A DNA stretch of 56,579 nucleotides from Opitutaceae bacterium. Lineage in GTDB: Bacteria; Verrucomicrobiota; Verrucomicrobiia; Opitutales; Opitutaceae. Both the position numbers and the translations under genes were made by a program. Shown one piece after another: positions 36,124 through 45,365 of the stretch. The notes under the pieces were generated by a model, which saw nothing but the letters and a program-made list of their open reading frames with translations, was not told the DNA's origin and searched no databases. Position 1 is the first letter of the stretch. Every line of letters starts with the position of its first letter. The stretch lies in contig SYGN01000336.1 in the NCBI GenBank assembly GCA_005799525.1, forward strand, positions 1-56,579. The letters are read 5' to 3'.

Positions 36124-36698
36124 AGCGGGAGATCGGCCTTCGGAACTTTCTGATCAATGCATTCCGCCAACACTTCACGCAGCCGATGCAGTTGCATGGT
36201 CAACACCGAGTAACCGCGTTGCATGCGATCCGCCAATTCCCGCACCCGGATTTCCTCGCCATACCGTTGGTGCAAGAGCTCACGCGCCGGTCCGTCGATC
36301 CGCTCCAGACACTCGCGGAGCGCCGCGTGGAGCAGCGGTTCGCGCGCGGGCCCTGCCGACCTGGCAATTTGCTCGTCCAGCAGTCCCTCCAATTCGGCGT
36401 TCCCGCCAATCGGTTGGGCCCGAAACTTCCGCCGATGGTTGCGCAGCAGATTGAGGGCGATGCTGCGCAGCCACGGAGCGAGCGGACGTTCGGGATCAAA
36501 TTCATCGAACTTCCGAAATGCGGTCACAAAGACGTCCTGGGCCAAATCCTCCGCTTCGTGTGCATCGTGCATCCGTGCGACGAGACAGGCGCGCACGCCG
36601 CGGTGATGACGCTCGACGAGCGCCGCAAACGCATCGGCATCACCCTTCCGGGCCGCGCGCACGCACTGTTGTTCATCGGCGTCCGTGTTCATGTTCAT
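36120..36698 (-). CDS. ECF RNA polymerase sigma factor
   Basis: The 192-residue product contains sigma region 2 (ADAFAALVERHHRGVRACLVARMHDAHEAEDLAQDVFVTAFRKFDEF) and region 4 (RIDGPARELLHQRYGEEIRVRELADRM... SVLTMQLHRLREVLAECI). This is the Rhodopirellula/verrucomicrobial type of ECF factor. It is coupled to the FecR-LamG gene by a four-base overlap and diverges from the TonB receptor at 36881, so that receptor operon is a likely target. The ATG at 36698 is preferred; a second in-frame ATG (MNMN) lies two codons downstream. Confidence 0.93.
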   Translation of the reverse strand: MNMNTDADEQQCVRAARKGDADAFAALVERHHRGVRACLVARMHDAHEAEDLAQDVFVTAFRKFDEFDPERPLAPWLRSIALNLLRNHRRKFRAQPIGGNAELEGLLDEQIARSAGPAREPLLHAALRECLERIDGPARELLHQRYGEEIRVRELADRMQRGYSVLTMQLHRLREVLAECIDQKVPKADLPL

Positions 36699-36739
36699 GT
36701 TCCTACCTAACGATTGTCTTTAAATTCACCCGGGAACAC

Positions 36740-36756
36740 TCGAATTCGAAATTGTT
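36740..36756. promoter_or_regulatory. Intergenic palindrome TCGAATTCGA with shared 12-mer
   Basis: A perfect ten-base palindrome (36740-36749) overlaps TTCGAAATTGTT (36745-36756). The 12-mer is also found upstream of the truncated receptor at 2783. It lies between the divergent ECF sigma gene and the TonB receptor (about 125 bases before the latter). GGGAACA at 36732-36738 could be an ECF-type -35 element, but no matching -10 is clear. Confidence 0.2.
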
Positions 36757-36880
36757 TTCAAATATCCGTGTTATCCCTCAGCCTCTGCGACAACCTTCTC
36801 GCGGAGATCCTGCTCCGGCTTTACTTGGCCTCTCTTTTTTCCACCCCGCCTGCCTCACCACCCTCCTACCGACCGTCCCC

Positions 36881-39874
36881 ATGCCCCGCCCCGCCCGCGT
36901 CCTACTCGCCCTCACTACACTCCCGTTTCTGATCACCCCGGCCCTGCGCGCCCAAGCCGTCACGCCGGCCCCGGCCTCGACTTCCAACGCGGCCAAAGCT
37001 CGCACGAGTTCTGAAACCGCCGTCCTCCTCTCGGTGTTCGAAGTGAAAGACGACGCCTCCGACACCTACGACGCGACCAACACCAACTCCGTCACCGGCA
37101 CCAACACCTTGCTCAGCAAGACCCCGCTCGACGCCAAGGTTTTTAATCGCCAGCTCATGGATGAACTCGGTGTCGTGGACATGACCGACATGCTCTCGAA
37201 ACTCGGCGGACTCGGCTCCGCCGTCATCGGTGCCGGTGAGGATGTGCGCGGCGATCTCGAAGGCGACCGACAGGATCCGAAAACTATGACGATGCGTGGC
37301 CTCGCCATCAACAACCCGCGGCGCGACGGCTTCCTCCGTTCCGACACCACGCTGCTTGACTCCTTCGACATCGAACGCGTTGAGGCCATCGGCGGTTCAA
37401 ACTCCTTGCTCTTCGGCTCCGGCGATGCCGGCGGCGCGATCACCAGCACCTCCAAACGCGCCTACCTCAACCGCCGCCCCACCGCGACAATCACGGGGAC
37501 AGCCGACTCCGAAGGATCCTGGCGCTCGACGTTGGACACCCAAGCCAGCAACCGGATGTTCGGGGTCCGGCTCAATGCCACGAAGGCTGATACGCGTTTC
37601 TTCCGCCCCGGTCATCGTCAGCAAAATGCCGGCATCCACGTCGCCGCCACGTTTCAGCCGTGGAAGAATCTGCAGGTCCGCGGCGAGTATCGCTACTTCA
37701 CCCGCGACTCAGTCTTCGCCCAGGCCGTGACCGTGCGCGCCCCGTTGAGCTGGCAATTGCCCGCCCGCGACGCATTTGGCGCGGCGGTCATCAACGTCCC
37801 CGGCAACACCACCGCCACCAACGTGGACAACAAGAGCTCGCGCTATCTCGTCTCGTTCCCCGACGTGGCCCAGTTCACCCGAAACGGCCCCTTCGATCTT
37901 ACCACCGTCGACTCTGCGGTCGGCCCGTTCCACCGCGACGCCTACACCAATATTATCCGTTCGGTCGTGGCCGAGACCACTCTCGCACCCGGTCTCGCGC
38001 TCCAACTCCGCTACGGGCACGACGCCCGGGTCAATGACCCGCTGCGTGCCACCAGCACCGTCGTTTTTGCCCCAGGCGCCATCGGCAACGATTACGTCGA
38101 CCCCGCGACCGGCCAGATCGGCACGCAATGGGCGTTCAACACCGCGATGAACGCCTCTCCTTTCTGGACCGGTGCACGCGGCTTTCGCGGCGCCCTCGCC
38201 TATCAGAAAGACCTCGGCAAGTGGTTTGGGCGCCACCAAGCCAGCGCATTCTATCAAGATATGGACTCGTGGGTGAATTCGCGGCCATGGCGTTTCTTCG
38301 AGACCGATGCCAACGGCGCTTTCGTCCAAAACCTCGCCAATATTACTAACGCCAACTCCGGTCGCATCGAGATGCCCGCCGTGTGGACCTCTGCGTTCCC
38401 CGCCCAAGTCATCGGCGGTCGCGAATGGCCCTTTACAAGTTTCGTTCATCCGAACGGTAAAACTTACCGCTTCACTCCGGCCACCTATGCCGGCGCTGTG
38501 CCACGCACGCCGGGCAACCCCATGGGCCTTTCCGGCCCGGTCAACGCCGCCGGGGTCACCACCGCGGGCGGCGCCCTCGACGACACCCGCGAAGCGAGCA
38601 AGGGTTTCAGCCTCTTCAGCGAGTGGTGGGGCGGTCGCATCGATACCATGGCCGGCTACCGCTCCGAAGAGGCGAGCACTTACCGCGTCACCACCGGGCT
38701 AAAGCGCGGACCGATCTCCTACGATAGTCTCACCGCCGGATTCGTCTTTGATACCCCAATCCGGGGTATGCGCGTCTCCGGCAACTACTCCACCAACGCT
38801 AAGATCAACTTCGATACCGGCCGCGACATCTACGACCAAATTCTCCCGGTGGGTAAAGGCGTGAGTCGCGATGTCGGGCTCAAGTTCGACCTTTGGGAAC
38901 GCCGCATTTCCGGCAACGCAAATTACTATGTTTCACAGGCGCAGAATTTTATCGGAGGCCTCGGCGGTCTCCAAAACGACATCGACCCTGCCGGTATCAA
39001 CGGCCGCAACGGCGGCGGCAACTACGTCTTCGACAAGACCTCCGACGGCTTCAACGTGACGCTGAGCTCGCGCCCCCTCAAGGGCTGGGAAGTGCGGATC
39101 AATGTCGCCACCGCCGATGGCAGCGAGCGCAGCGACGTCGTCCTCCCGCAGTTTTACAACGACAAGTTCAACACCACGACGGTGGGTGGCCAGACCGTCG
39201 TCGGCGTCCGCGCCGCCGCAGGCGCCGCGGTCGTGCCGCTGCTCGTCCCCGTGGATCCGCGCGATCCCACCTCGGCGCAAGTCCCGCTCTCCCTCGCTAT
39301 GCTCCGGGACCAGAGCGAAACCAATCCCTATCGAGCACAGCTCGACATCGAATCAGGTCAGATCCTCAACGCGGAGACGCTCGGCCTGCGGACCGCCGGC
39401 GTGGGCACCGACGAGACGGGCCTTCCCATCACCGAGCACCAACTCGGTTTTGTCTCACCTTCGGGCGGCGTCATCGTCGTGAAAAAGGCAGGGGAAAAGA
39501 CGGTCAACTACGCTGAGCGCAGCTACAGTCTCGTGAACCGTTACCAATTCAGCGGTGGACGGCTAAACGGCCTCGTGCTCGGGCTCAGTTCCAGCCTGCG
39601 CGAGAACCACCGCGGATATATGTATAATGACGCCGCCGACGCCGGAAAAAGGAAGCTGTTCTATTTTCCCAACCGCCTGCTCCATGACTTCTACGCGGTT
39701 TATCGCTTCAAACCCACGCGCTCCGTGCGCGCCTCTGTGCAGCTGAACGTCGCCAATCTCCTCGACGCAAATGAGGTCCTCTACCTCCGCAACGGCACCA
39801 ACGGCACGCTGCGGTATGCGCAATGGTTCAATGCCCCGCGGAAATTTTCTCTCACCACCAGCCTGAGCTACTGA
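36881..39874 (+). CDS. TonB-dependent receptor (Opitutaceae type), intact
   Basis: ATG at 36881 (MPRPARVLLALTTLPFLITPALRAQ) gives a signal peptide and 997 residues; the larger frame upstream is out of family. Plug elements include LLSVFEVKDDASDTYDATNTNS, TPLDAKVFNRQLMDELG, MTMRGLAINNPRRDGFLR and VEAIGGSNSLLFGSGDAGG. The barrel ends NLLDANEVLYLRNG and a terminal aromatic (SLTTSLSY). It is a clear paralog of the receptor at 12450 and supplies the template showing that receptor's end is frameshifted. Divergent from an ECF sigma/FecR-LamG pair, which probably controls it. Its stop overlaps the next start (TGATG). Confidence 0.95.
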   Translation: MPRPARVLLALTTLPFLITPALRAQAVTPAPASTSNAAKARTSSETAVLLSVFEVKDDASDTYDATNTNSVTGTNTLLSKTPLDAKVFNRQLMDELGVVDMTDMLSKLGGLGSAVIGAGEDVRGDLEGDRQDPKTMTMRGLAINNPRRDGFLRSDTTLLDSFDIERVEAIGGSNSLLFGSGDAGGAITSTSKRAYLNRRPTATITGTADSEGSWRSTLDTQASNRMFGVRLNATKADTRFFRPGHRQQNAGIHVAATFQPWKNLQVRGEYRYFTRDSVFAQAVTVRAPLSWQLPARDAFGAAVINVPGNTTATNVDNKSSRYLVSFPDVAQFTRNGPFDLTTVDSAVGPFHRDAYTNIIRSVVAETTLAPGLALQLRYGHDARVNDPLRATSTVVFAPGAIGNDYVDPATGQIGTQWAFNTAMNASPFWTGARGFRGALAYQKDLGKWFGRHQASAFYQDMDSWVNSRPWRFFETDANGAFVQNLANITNANSGRIEMPAVWTSAFPAQVIGGREWPFTSFVHPNGKTYRFTPATYAGAVPRTPGNPMGLSGPVNAAGVTTAGGALDDTREASKGFSLFSEWWGGRIDTMAGYRSEEASTYRVTTGLKRGPISYDSLTAGFVFDTPIRGMRVSGNYSTNAKINFDTGRDIYDQILPVGKGVSRDVGLKFDLWERRISGNANYYVSQAQNFIGGLGGLQNDIDPAGINGRNGGGNYVFDKTSDGFNVTLSSRPLKGWEVRINVATADGSERSDVVLPQFYNDKFNTTTVGGQTVVGVRAAAGAAVVPLLVPVDPRDPTSAQVPLSLAMLRDQSETNPYRAQLDIESGQILNAETLGLRTAGVGTDETGLPITEHQLGFVSPSGGVIVVKKAGEKTVNYAERSYSLVNRYQFSGGRLNGLVLGLSSSLRENHRGYMYNDAADAGKRKLFYFPNRLLHDFYAVYRFKPTRSVRASVQLNVANLLDANEVLYLRNGTNGTLRYAQWFNAPRKFSLTTSLSY

Positions 39875-42141
39875 TGCCACTTCGCTTGCCAGTAGTCGCA
39901 TTGCTGATCGGCGCCGCGTCTGCTGCGCTCGCCGCCGAGAAGCCGCCCTCCTTCAGCGGCATCTACCCGCACCTCGCGATGTTTAATGGCGGCAACGAGT
40001 GCGGCACCGGCGCCGTCGTCCCTTGGGCGAACAAGCTCTGGGTTGTCACCTACGCACCGCACTCCCCCAAAGGGTCCGACGATAAACTCTACTCGATCGA
40101 TACCGCGCTCACGCAGACCATCCACCCCGAGAGCATCGGCGGCACGCCTGCGAATCGCTTCATCCACACCGAATCGCAGCAGCTCTTCATCGGACCCTAC
40201 GCCGTCGACGCCCAAGGCAAGGTCCGCGCGATCCCCTACTCCACGATGTTCGGCCGCCCCACCGGCAGCGCCCGCCATCTCACCGATCCCGCCAACAAAA
40301 TTTACTATGCCTCAATGGAGGAAGGTCTCTACGAGGTCGATGTCCGCACGCTCGCCGTCACCGAACTCTGGCGCGACGAACAACTCAAAGACGGGCGCAA
40401 AGCCAACCTCCCCGGCTACCACGGGAAGGGCCTCTACTCTGGCCAAGACCTGCTCGTCTACGGCAATAACGGAGAGCATGGCAAAGACGCCCAGGCCAAG
40501 CCTGACATCCCCTCTGGCGTGCTCGCTTCATGGGACGGCCGGGCAGACGCGTGGTCCATCGTGCGTCGCAACCAGTTCACCGAGGTCACCGGCCCGGGTG
40601 GCCTCACCGGCAACACGAACCCCGCCACCGATCCACTCTGGTCCGTCGGCTGGGATTTCCGTTCACTGATTCTGCAAGTCCTCGATCGCGGCACGTGGCA
40701 CACGTATCGCCTGCCAAAATCGTCCCACTCCTATGACGGCGCCCACGGCTGGAACACTGAGTGGCCCCGCATCCGCGAAATTGGCGAAAACGACCTGCTC
40801 ATGACGATGCACGGGGCGTTCTGGCGTTTCCCCAAAAACTTCGACTCCACGCATTCCGCAGGCATCGCCCCCCGCTCGAACTATCTCAAGGTCATCGGTG
40901 ATTTCACCCGTTGGGGCGATCGCGTTGTGCTCGGCTGCGACGACACCGCGAAAAGTAAGTTCCTCAACAAACGCGCCGCCAAGGGCAAGCTAGCTGCCCC
41001 CGGTCAGTCGCAATCTAACCTCTGGTTCATCGATCCGGCCCAGCTCGACCGGCTCGGCCCTGTCATCGGTCGCGGCGCCGTCTGGCTCAACGAACCCGTG
41101 AAAAAGGACACACCCTCCGACGCCTTTCTCTTCGCCGGCTACGACGAACGCGTGCTCCATCTCACGCACGATGCGCCCGCCTCTTTGAACTTCACGCTCG
41201 AAGTCGATCGCAACGGCAACGGCACGTGGACCGAGCTCCGCCGCATCGAAGCCCCCGCTTCCGGCTACACGTGGACGGCCTTTGCCGCCACGGATCGTGC
41301 CGCGTGGATTCGCGTGCGCACTGCGCACGATGTCCCACACGCGACCGCAGTCTTTTCTTACCGCAACCGCGATTCGCGCACGACGGCACCGGACGCACGC
41401 TTCGCCGGACTCGGCACTGCCCGTGTCACCGGCGCTCTCTTACACGCCCGCGGCGCCGAAACGAAAACCCTCGGCGTCACGGTCGGCGATGCGTTCTACG
41501 AAATGGGCCCCGACATGCAGCTCCGTCCCACCAACGACACTGCCGCAGCTGCGTGGGCCCACGCCAACCTCACTCCTCCCGCCAACGCCATCGCACTCGA
41601 CGCCGCCTCGGTCATCTACACAGACGAACAGGGCAAACGCTGGCGACTGCCTCGGGGGCACGTAGCTTTCGACGGCAAATCTCCCCACGGCCTCGTGCGG
41701 GTCGACCGCGAAGTCTGCACCGAGCGTGACCTCCTGAATGCTGGCGGCACTTTCTTCGAGTTCCCCGCAGAGAATGCCGGCGGTATCGCCAAGGTCCGCC
41801 CGGTCGCAACCCACAATCGGCAGATCCACGACTACGCCAGCTGGCGGGGCCTCCTCGTCATGTCCGGCGTCTCTTCGGACGCGTCGATCACCAACGCCCA
41901 CCTTATCCGCTCCACCGATGGCCGGGCCGCGGTCTGGGTCGGTGCAGTCGACGATCTTTGGTCATTTGGCAAACCTGTCGGTGTCGGCGGGCCATGGAAA
42001 GACACCCCGGTCGACGCCGGCACGCCCTCCGACCCGTATCTCCTCACGGGCTACGACCGCAAGACTCTCACGGTCTCGCACACCTCCGCCACGCGTGTAC
42101 GCCTGCGCGTCGAGGTCGATTTGACCGGCACCGGCTCATAG
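39874..42141 (+). CDS. Secreted protein of unknown function, probable beta-propeller, premature TAG
   Basis: The start is ATG at 39874, overlapping the receptor stop, with a signal peptide (MPLRLPVVALLIGAASAALAA). The mature part opens FSGIYPHLAMFNGGNECGTGAVVPWANKLWVVTY and continues with repeated Trp/Gly-rich strands, as in a beta-propeller. The family is not one I can name. The frame ends at TAG 42139-42141 after DLTGTGS, but the same frame continues VTYPTLDVPAGKSHEHTFPAGYQAYW and TATAQLTYD to TGA at 42274-42276. GTGSWVTY would be natural, so TGG-to-TAG is likely; about 45 terminal residues are lost. Coupling to the TonB receptor suggests a surface or periplasmic role in handling its substrate. 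Confidence 0.8.
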   Translation: MPLRLPVVALLIGAASAALAAEKPPSFSGIYPHLAMFNGGNECGTGAVVPWANKLWVVTYAPHSPKGSDDKLYSIDTALTQTIHPESIGGTPANRFIHTESQQLFIGPYAVDAQGKVRAIPYSTMFGRPTGSARHLTDPANKIYYASMEEGLYEVDVRTLAVTELWRDEQLKDGRKANLPGYHGKGLYSGQDLLVYGNNGEHGKDAQAKPDIPSGVLASWDGRADAWSIVRRNQFTEVTGPGGLTGNTNPATDPLWSVGWDFRSLILQVLDRGTWHTYRLPKSSHSYDGAHGWNTEWPRIREIGENDLLMTMHGAFWRFPKNFDSTHSAGIAPRSNYLKVIGDFTRWGDRVVLGCDDTAKSKFLNKRAAKGKLAAPGQSQSNLWFIDPAQLDRLGPVIGRGAVWLNEPVKKDTPSDAFLFAGYDERVLHLTHDAPASLNFTLEVDRNGNGTWTELRRIEAPASGYTWTAFAATDRAAWIRVRTAHDVPHATAVFSYRNRDSRTTAPDARFAGLGTARVTGALLHARGAETKTLGVTVGDAFYEMGPDMQLRPTNDTAAAAWAHANLTPPANAIALDAASVIYTDEQGKRWRLPRGHVAFDGKSPHGLVRVDREVCTERDLLNAGGTFFEFPAENAGGIAKVRPVATHNRQIHDYASWRGLLVMSGVSSDASITNAHLIRSTDGRAAVWVGAVDDLWSFGKPVGVGGPWKDTPVDAGTPSDPYLLTGYDRKTLTVSHTSATRVRLRVEVDLTGTGS

Positions 42142-42329
42142 GTCACCTATCCGACTCTCGACGTTCCCGCGGGAAAATCCCACGAACACACCTTCCCCGC
42201 CGGCTACCAAGCCTACTGGCTCCGCCTCACCGCCGACTCATCCACCACCGCCACGGCCCAGCTCACCTACGACTGATTCTTTCTCCCGCTCTCTCCGTCC
42301 CTACTTCCCTGCTTCCCACATCGTTCCCT

Positions 42330-44624
42330 ATGAAACGCCATCTCATCACCCTCGCCCTTGCCCTCGCCGCCCTCGCGCCGATGACCCGCGCCGCTGACCA
42401 TCTCTTGGTCGAAGCCGAGTCCTTCGCCTCCCCCGGTGGCTGGTCCCTCGACACCCAGTTCATCGAGATCATGGGCTCGCCCTATTTGATCGCCCACGGT
42501 CTCGGCCAGCCCGTCAAGGACGCCACGACCACGGTCACCTTCCCATCGACCGGCACCTATCGCGTTTGGGTCCGCACCAAGGATTGGGTTGCCGAATGGA
42601 AAGCCCCCGGCACGCCCGGCAAATTCCAGGTTCTCCTCAACGGCCAACCCCTCGCCGAAACTTTCGGCACCAAGAGCGCCGCGTGGTTCTGGCACGACGG
42701 CGGCACGATCAATGTTACCAAGAAGGAAAACACCCTCGCCCTCCGCGATCTCATGGGCTTCGACGGCCGCTGCGACGCCCTCTACTTCACCACCGATCTC
42801 ACGAATCCGCCACCCAACGACAGCGCTCCCCTCTCCGCGTGGCGCAAGACCACCCTCGGGCACCCCGCGGCCCCACAAGACATGGGAGAGTTTGACCTTG
42901 TTGTTGTGGGCGGAGGCTACGGCGGCATGGGCAGTGCGCTGTCCGCTGCACGCATGGGACTCAAGGTCGCGCTCGTCCAAAACCGTCCCGTCCTCGGCGG
43001 CAACGGCTCCTCCGAGATTCGCGTCTGGGCCATGGGCCTGGTGCGCCGCGGCAACTACCCGCACATCGGTGAAATGATCGAAGAGTTCGCGGACCGCGCC
43101 AAAAATTCTCCCGGCACCTACGAGGAATTCGGCGACGCGCAGAAGGAAGCCAAAATCCGTTCGGAAAAAAATATTTCCCTCTTCCTCAACGAGCACGTCT
43201 ACGCGGCGACTACGATTGGCGGCAAGATCATGTCCGTCACGTCGCTCAACACATCGACCAGCCGCGAGAAAAAATTCTCTGGCAAGTTCTTCGCCGACTG
43301 CACGGGCCACGGCAACCTCGCCCACCTCGCCGGCGCGAAATACGAGATCGAGCTCAAAGATCTCCTCGGCACTTCCAACATGTGGGTCTGGTCCAACGAC
43401 ACCGTTCCGCGCACTTACCCTGAAACCCCGTGGGCGCTCGACCTCAAGATGGACGACTTTCCCTACCCGAAAATGGGCAAGGCCGACATGGCCGATAAAG
43501 GCAAAGGCGAATGGTTCTGGGAGAGCGGTTTCAACAAACACCCGATCAAAGATCTGGAACTCATCCGCGATTGGAATCTCCGCGCCGTCTTTGGTGCGTT
43601 CAACGCGATGAAAAATCGCGACGGCAAACCCGAGCACCCCAATGCTAAACTCGACTGGGTCGCCTACGTTGGCGGCACGCGTGAATCCCGCCGCATCGTC
43701 GGCGACGTCATGCTCACCCACGAAGACATCGTCACGAAAAAACAATTCCCGGACGGCTGCGTGCCCAGCACTTGGAGCATCGATCTCCACTTCCCGCGCA
43801 AAGAGTTCGCCGGCAAATTCCCTGATAATCCCTTCATCGCCATCGCCGAGCACGACCGCCGCATCGACCGCGACTTCGGCTATCCGATTCCCTACCGCTG
43901 CCTCTATTCTGTGAATATCGAGAACATGTTCATGGCCGGTCGAAACATCAGCGTCACCGATCAAGCCCTCGGCACCGTGCGTGTCATGAAGACCATCGGC
44001 ATGATGGGTGAAGTCGTCGGCAAAGCCGCCGCCGTCGCCATCCAACGCAACACCACGCCACGCGGGGTCTACGAGCAGCACTGGAAGGAAGTCGACAGCC
44101 TGCTGAAACTTCCCGGCCGCGCCCGCCGCGCCAGTCTCGAAGCGCCGTTCCAAATCACCGGTCCCGCGCCCGGCCCCGTAATCGATGTCGGCGGCGGCAG
44201 TTTCGGCGTCAGCATTTCGTCACTTCCCGGCATCGTGATCGACAACAAAGCCGCGAAGCTCACCGGCAAGTGGACCAGCGGCGCCAACCTCGACCACATC
44301 GGCCCCGACTACGTCTACGCCCGCGGCGCGGGCCACACCGCCGCCTTTCCCTTCACCGTCGCCGCCGATGGCCGCTACGAAGTCCGCTTCGCCACCGCGC
44401 CCCACGAAAACCGCGCGAGCAACACCACCCTCATCGTCCGCCACGCCGACGGCACCGCGCCGGTAACCGTAAACCAACGTAAGCCCGCGACCCTCGACAA
44501 ACATTGGGTCACGCTCGGTATTTATCGCTTCACCGTCGGCCAACCCGCCGCCGTCGAAGTCGACGCGACGAACGCCGATGGCAACGTCCACCTCGACGGT
44601 GTGCAACTGCTGCCCGCAAAATAA
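42330..44624 (+). CDS. Secreted FAD-dependent oxidoreductase flanked by carbohydrate-binding-like domains
   Basis: I chose ATG at 42330 (MKRHLITLALALAALAPMTRA), a signal peptide; 764 residues. Residues 23-190 form a beta-sandwich (LLVEAESFASPGGW, GTYRVWVRTKDWVAEWKAPG). The FAD domain begins FDLVVVGGGYGGMGSALSAARMG with VLGGNGSSEIRVWAMG and later PYRCLYSVNIENMFMAGRNIS. The last 130 residues (GIVIDNKAAKLTGKWTSGANLD, HLDGVQLLP) match the golvesin/xanthan-lyase CBM-like pattern. This is a secreted relative of the enzyme at 8909. Export and binding domains suggest oxidation of a poly- or oligosaccharide in the periplasm. It lies 54 bases after the preceding gene's true end, with a pyrimidine-rich leader. 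Confidence 0.88.
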   Translation: MKRHLITLALALAALAPMTRAADHLLVEAESFASPGGWSLDTQFIEIMGSPYLIAHGLGQPVKDATTTVTFPSTGTYRVWVRTKDWVAEWKAPGTPGKFQVLLNGQPLAETFGTKSAAWFWHDGGTINVTKKENTLALRDLMGFDGRCDALYFTTDLTNPPPNDSAPLSAWRKTTLGHPAAPQDMGEFDLVVVGGGYGGMGSALSAARMGLKVALVQNRPVLGGNGSSEIRVWAMGLVRRGNYPHIGEMIEEFADRAKNSPGTYEEFGDAQKEAKIRSEKNISLFLNEHVYAATTIGGKIMSVTSLNTSTSREKKFSGKFFADCTGHGNLAHLAGAKYEIELKDLLGTSNMWVWSNDTVPRTYPETPWALDLKMDDFPYPKMGKADMADKGKGEWFWESGFNKHPIKDLELIRDWNLRAVFGAFNAMKNRDGKPEHPNAKLDWVAYVGGTRESRRIVGDVMLTHEDIVTKKQFPDGCVPSTWSIDLHFPRKEFAGKFPDNPFIAIAEHDRRIDRDFGYPIPYRCLYSVNIENMFMAGRNISVTDQALGTVRVMKTIGMMGEVVGKAAAVAIQRNTTPRGVYEQHWKEVDSLLKLPGRARRASLEAPFQITGPAPGPVIDVGGGSFGVSISSLPGIVIDNKAAKLTGKWTSGANLDHIGPDYVYARGAGHTAAFPFTVAADGRYEVRFATAPHENRASNTTLIVRHADGTAPVTVNQRKPATLDKHWVTLGIYRFTVGQPAAVEVDATNADGNVHLDGVQLLPAK

Positions 44625-44629
44625 TCAAG

Positions 44630-45296
44630 CGCAGCTCGCGGGTATTTTCCCCGCTCGAGATTCCGCTTGCGCACCACCTCGGGCGGCAATCCGTAGGCCC
44701 GCGCGCGATCCACAATCTGTTCGATCACGAACATACCCTGGAGCCCGCCAAAACCGCGAAACGCCGTGTGCGACGTCGTAGTCGTCTTCGCCACACGCCC
44801 CGTAAAATGCACCGCCGGTAGATAGAAGGCGTTGCCCAAATGGAACCGCGCCCGGTGCAAGATCGGTTGCGACAAATCGAGCGACCGTCTGAATTTCCGA
44901 TGGATGCTGTATCGAGGAATTCACCGTCACCGTCCCGTCCTCGCTTGCCTCCGCCCACGCCGCCTGCGTCTCGAGGTAAAAATGCTCCTGCCCGCCGAAT
45001 GAAAATTCGCCGTCGATCCGCGCGGGTGCCGTCGCCAACCCCGCCGTCATCGCATCGCGGATCGGCCGATCTCCGTGCAGCGACCGAGATTTCCGGCGAG
45101 CTGGTCGTTGATACTCGCCGGCGATTTCACGCCGTCGCGGTAGTATCCCTCAAACATCGCCAGCACGAAACCCGGCTTACCGTAGCCGCATTGCGACCCG
45201 CAATGTTCCGCCATCGCCCCCTGCACCGGAGGAGCCCTTGGCCCTTGGTTGCCGCGCTGCCACGCGCGTGAGGGTTTGGCCGTCGGGAATACTCAT
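44630..45296 (-). pseudogene. Xanthine dehydrogenase remnant (2Fe-2S domain fused to molybdopterin domain)
   Basis: Minus-strand pieces in shifting frames belong to one enzyme type. About 45235-45060 reads PVQGAMAEHCGSQCGYGKPGFVLAM and NDQLAGNLGRCTE, the second 2Fe-2S motif of XdhA, but two cluster cysteines are replaced (CGYG for CGxC, GRC for CRC). From 45040 another frame gives ARIDGEFSFGGQEHFYLETQAAW and SSIQHPSEIQTVARFV, and from 44875 a third gives FHLGNAFYLPAVHFTGRVAK and TAFRGFGGLQGMFVIEQI, both from the molybdenum-binding subunit. The FAD domain and most of the Mo subunit are missing. The gene is dead but sits directly downstream of intact allantoinase, consistent with an old purine-catabolism operon. 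Confidence 0.8.
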
Positions 45297-45365
45297 GCTG
45301 ATAAAAATTTCCTAGGTTCAGGTAGCCGCGAGCGCCAGCGAGAGGTCCGGCCTTGGGCTTCCATT

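Noticed and set aside
27535-42141. Programmed decoding of TAG as an amino acid, suggested by two in-frame TAG codons
   Set aside because: TAG serves as the natural stop of intact genes at 17528-17530 and 22681-22683, and the two sites would need different residues (Tyr and Trp); point mutation or sequence error is simpler.
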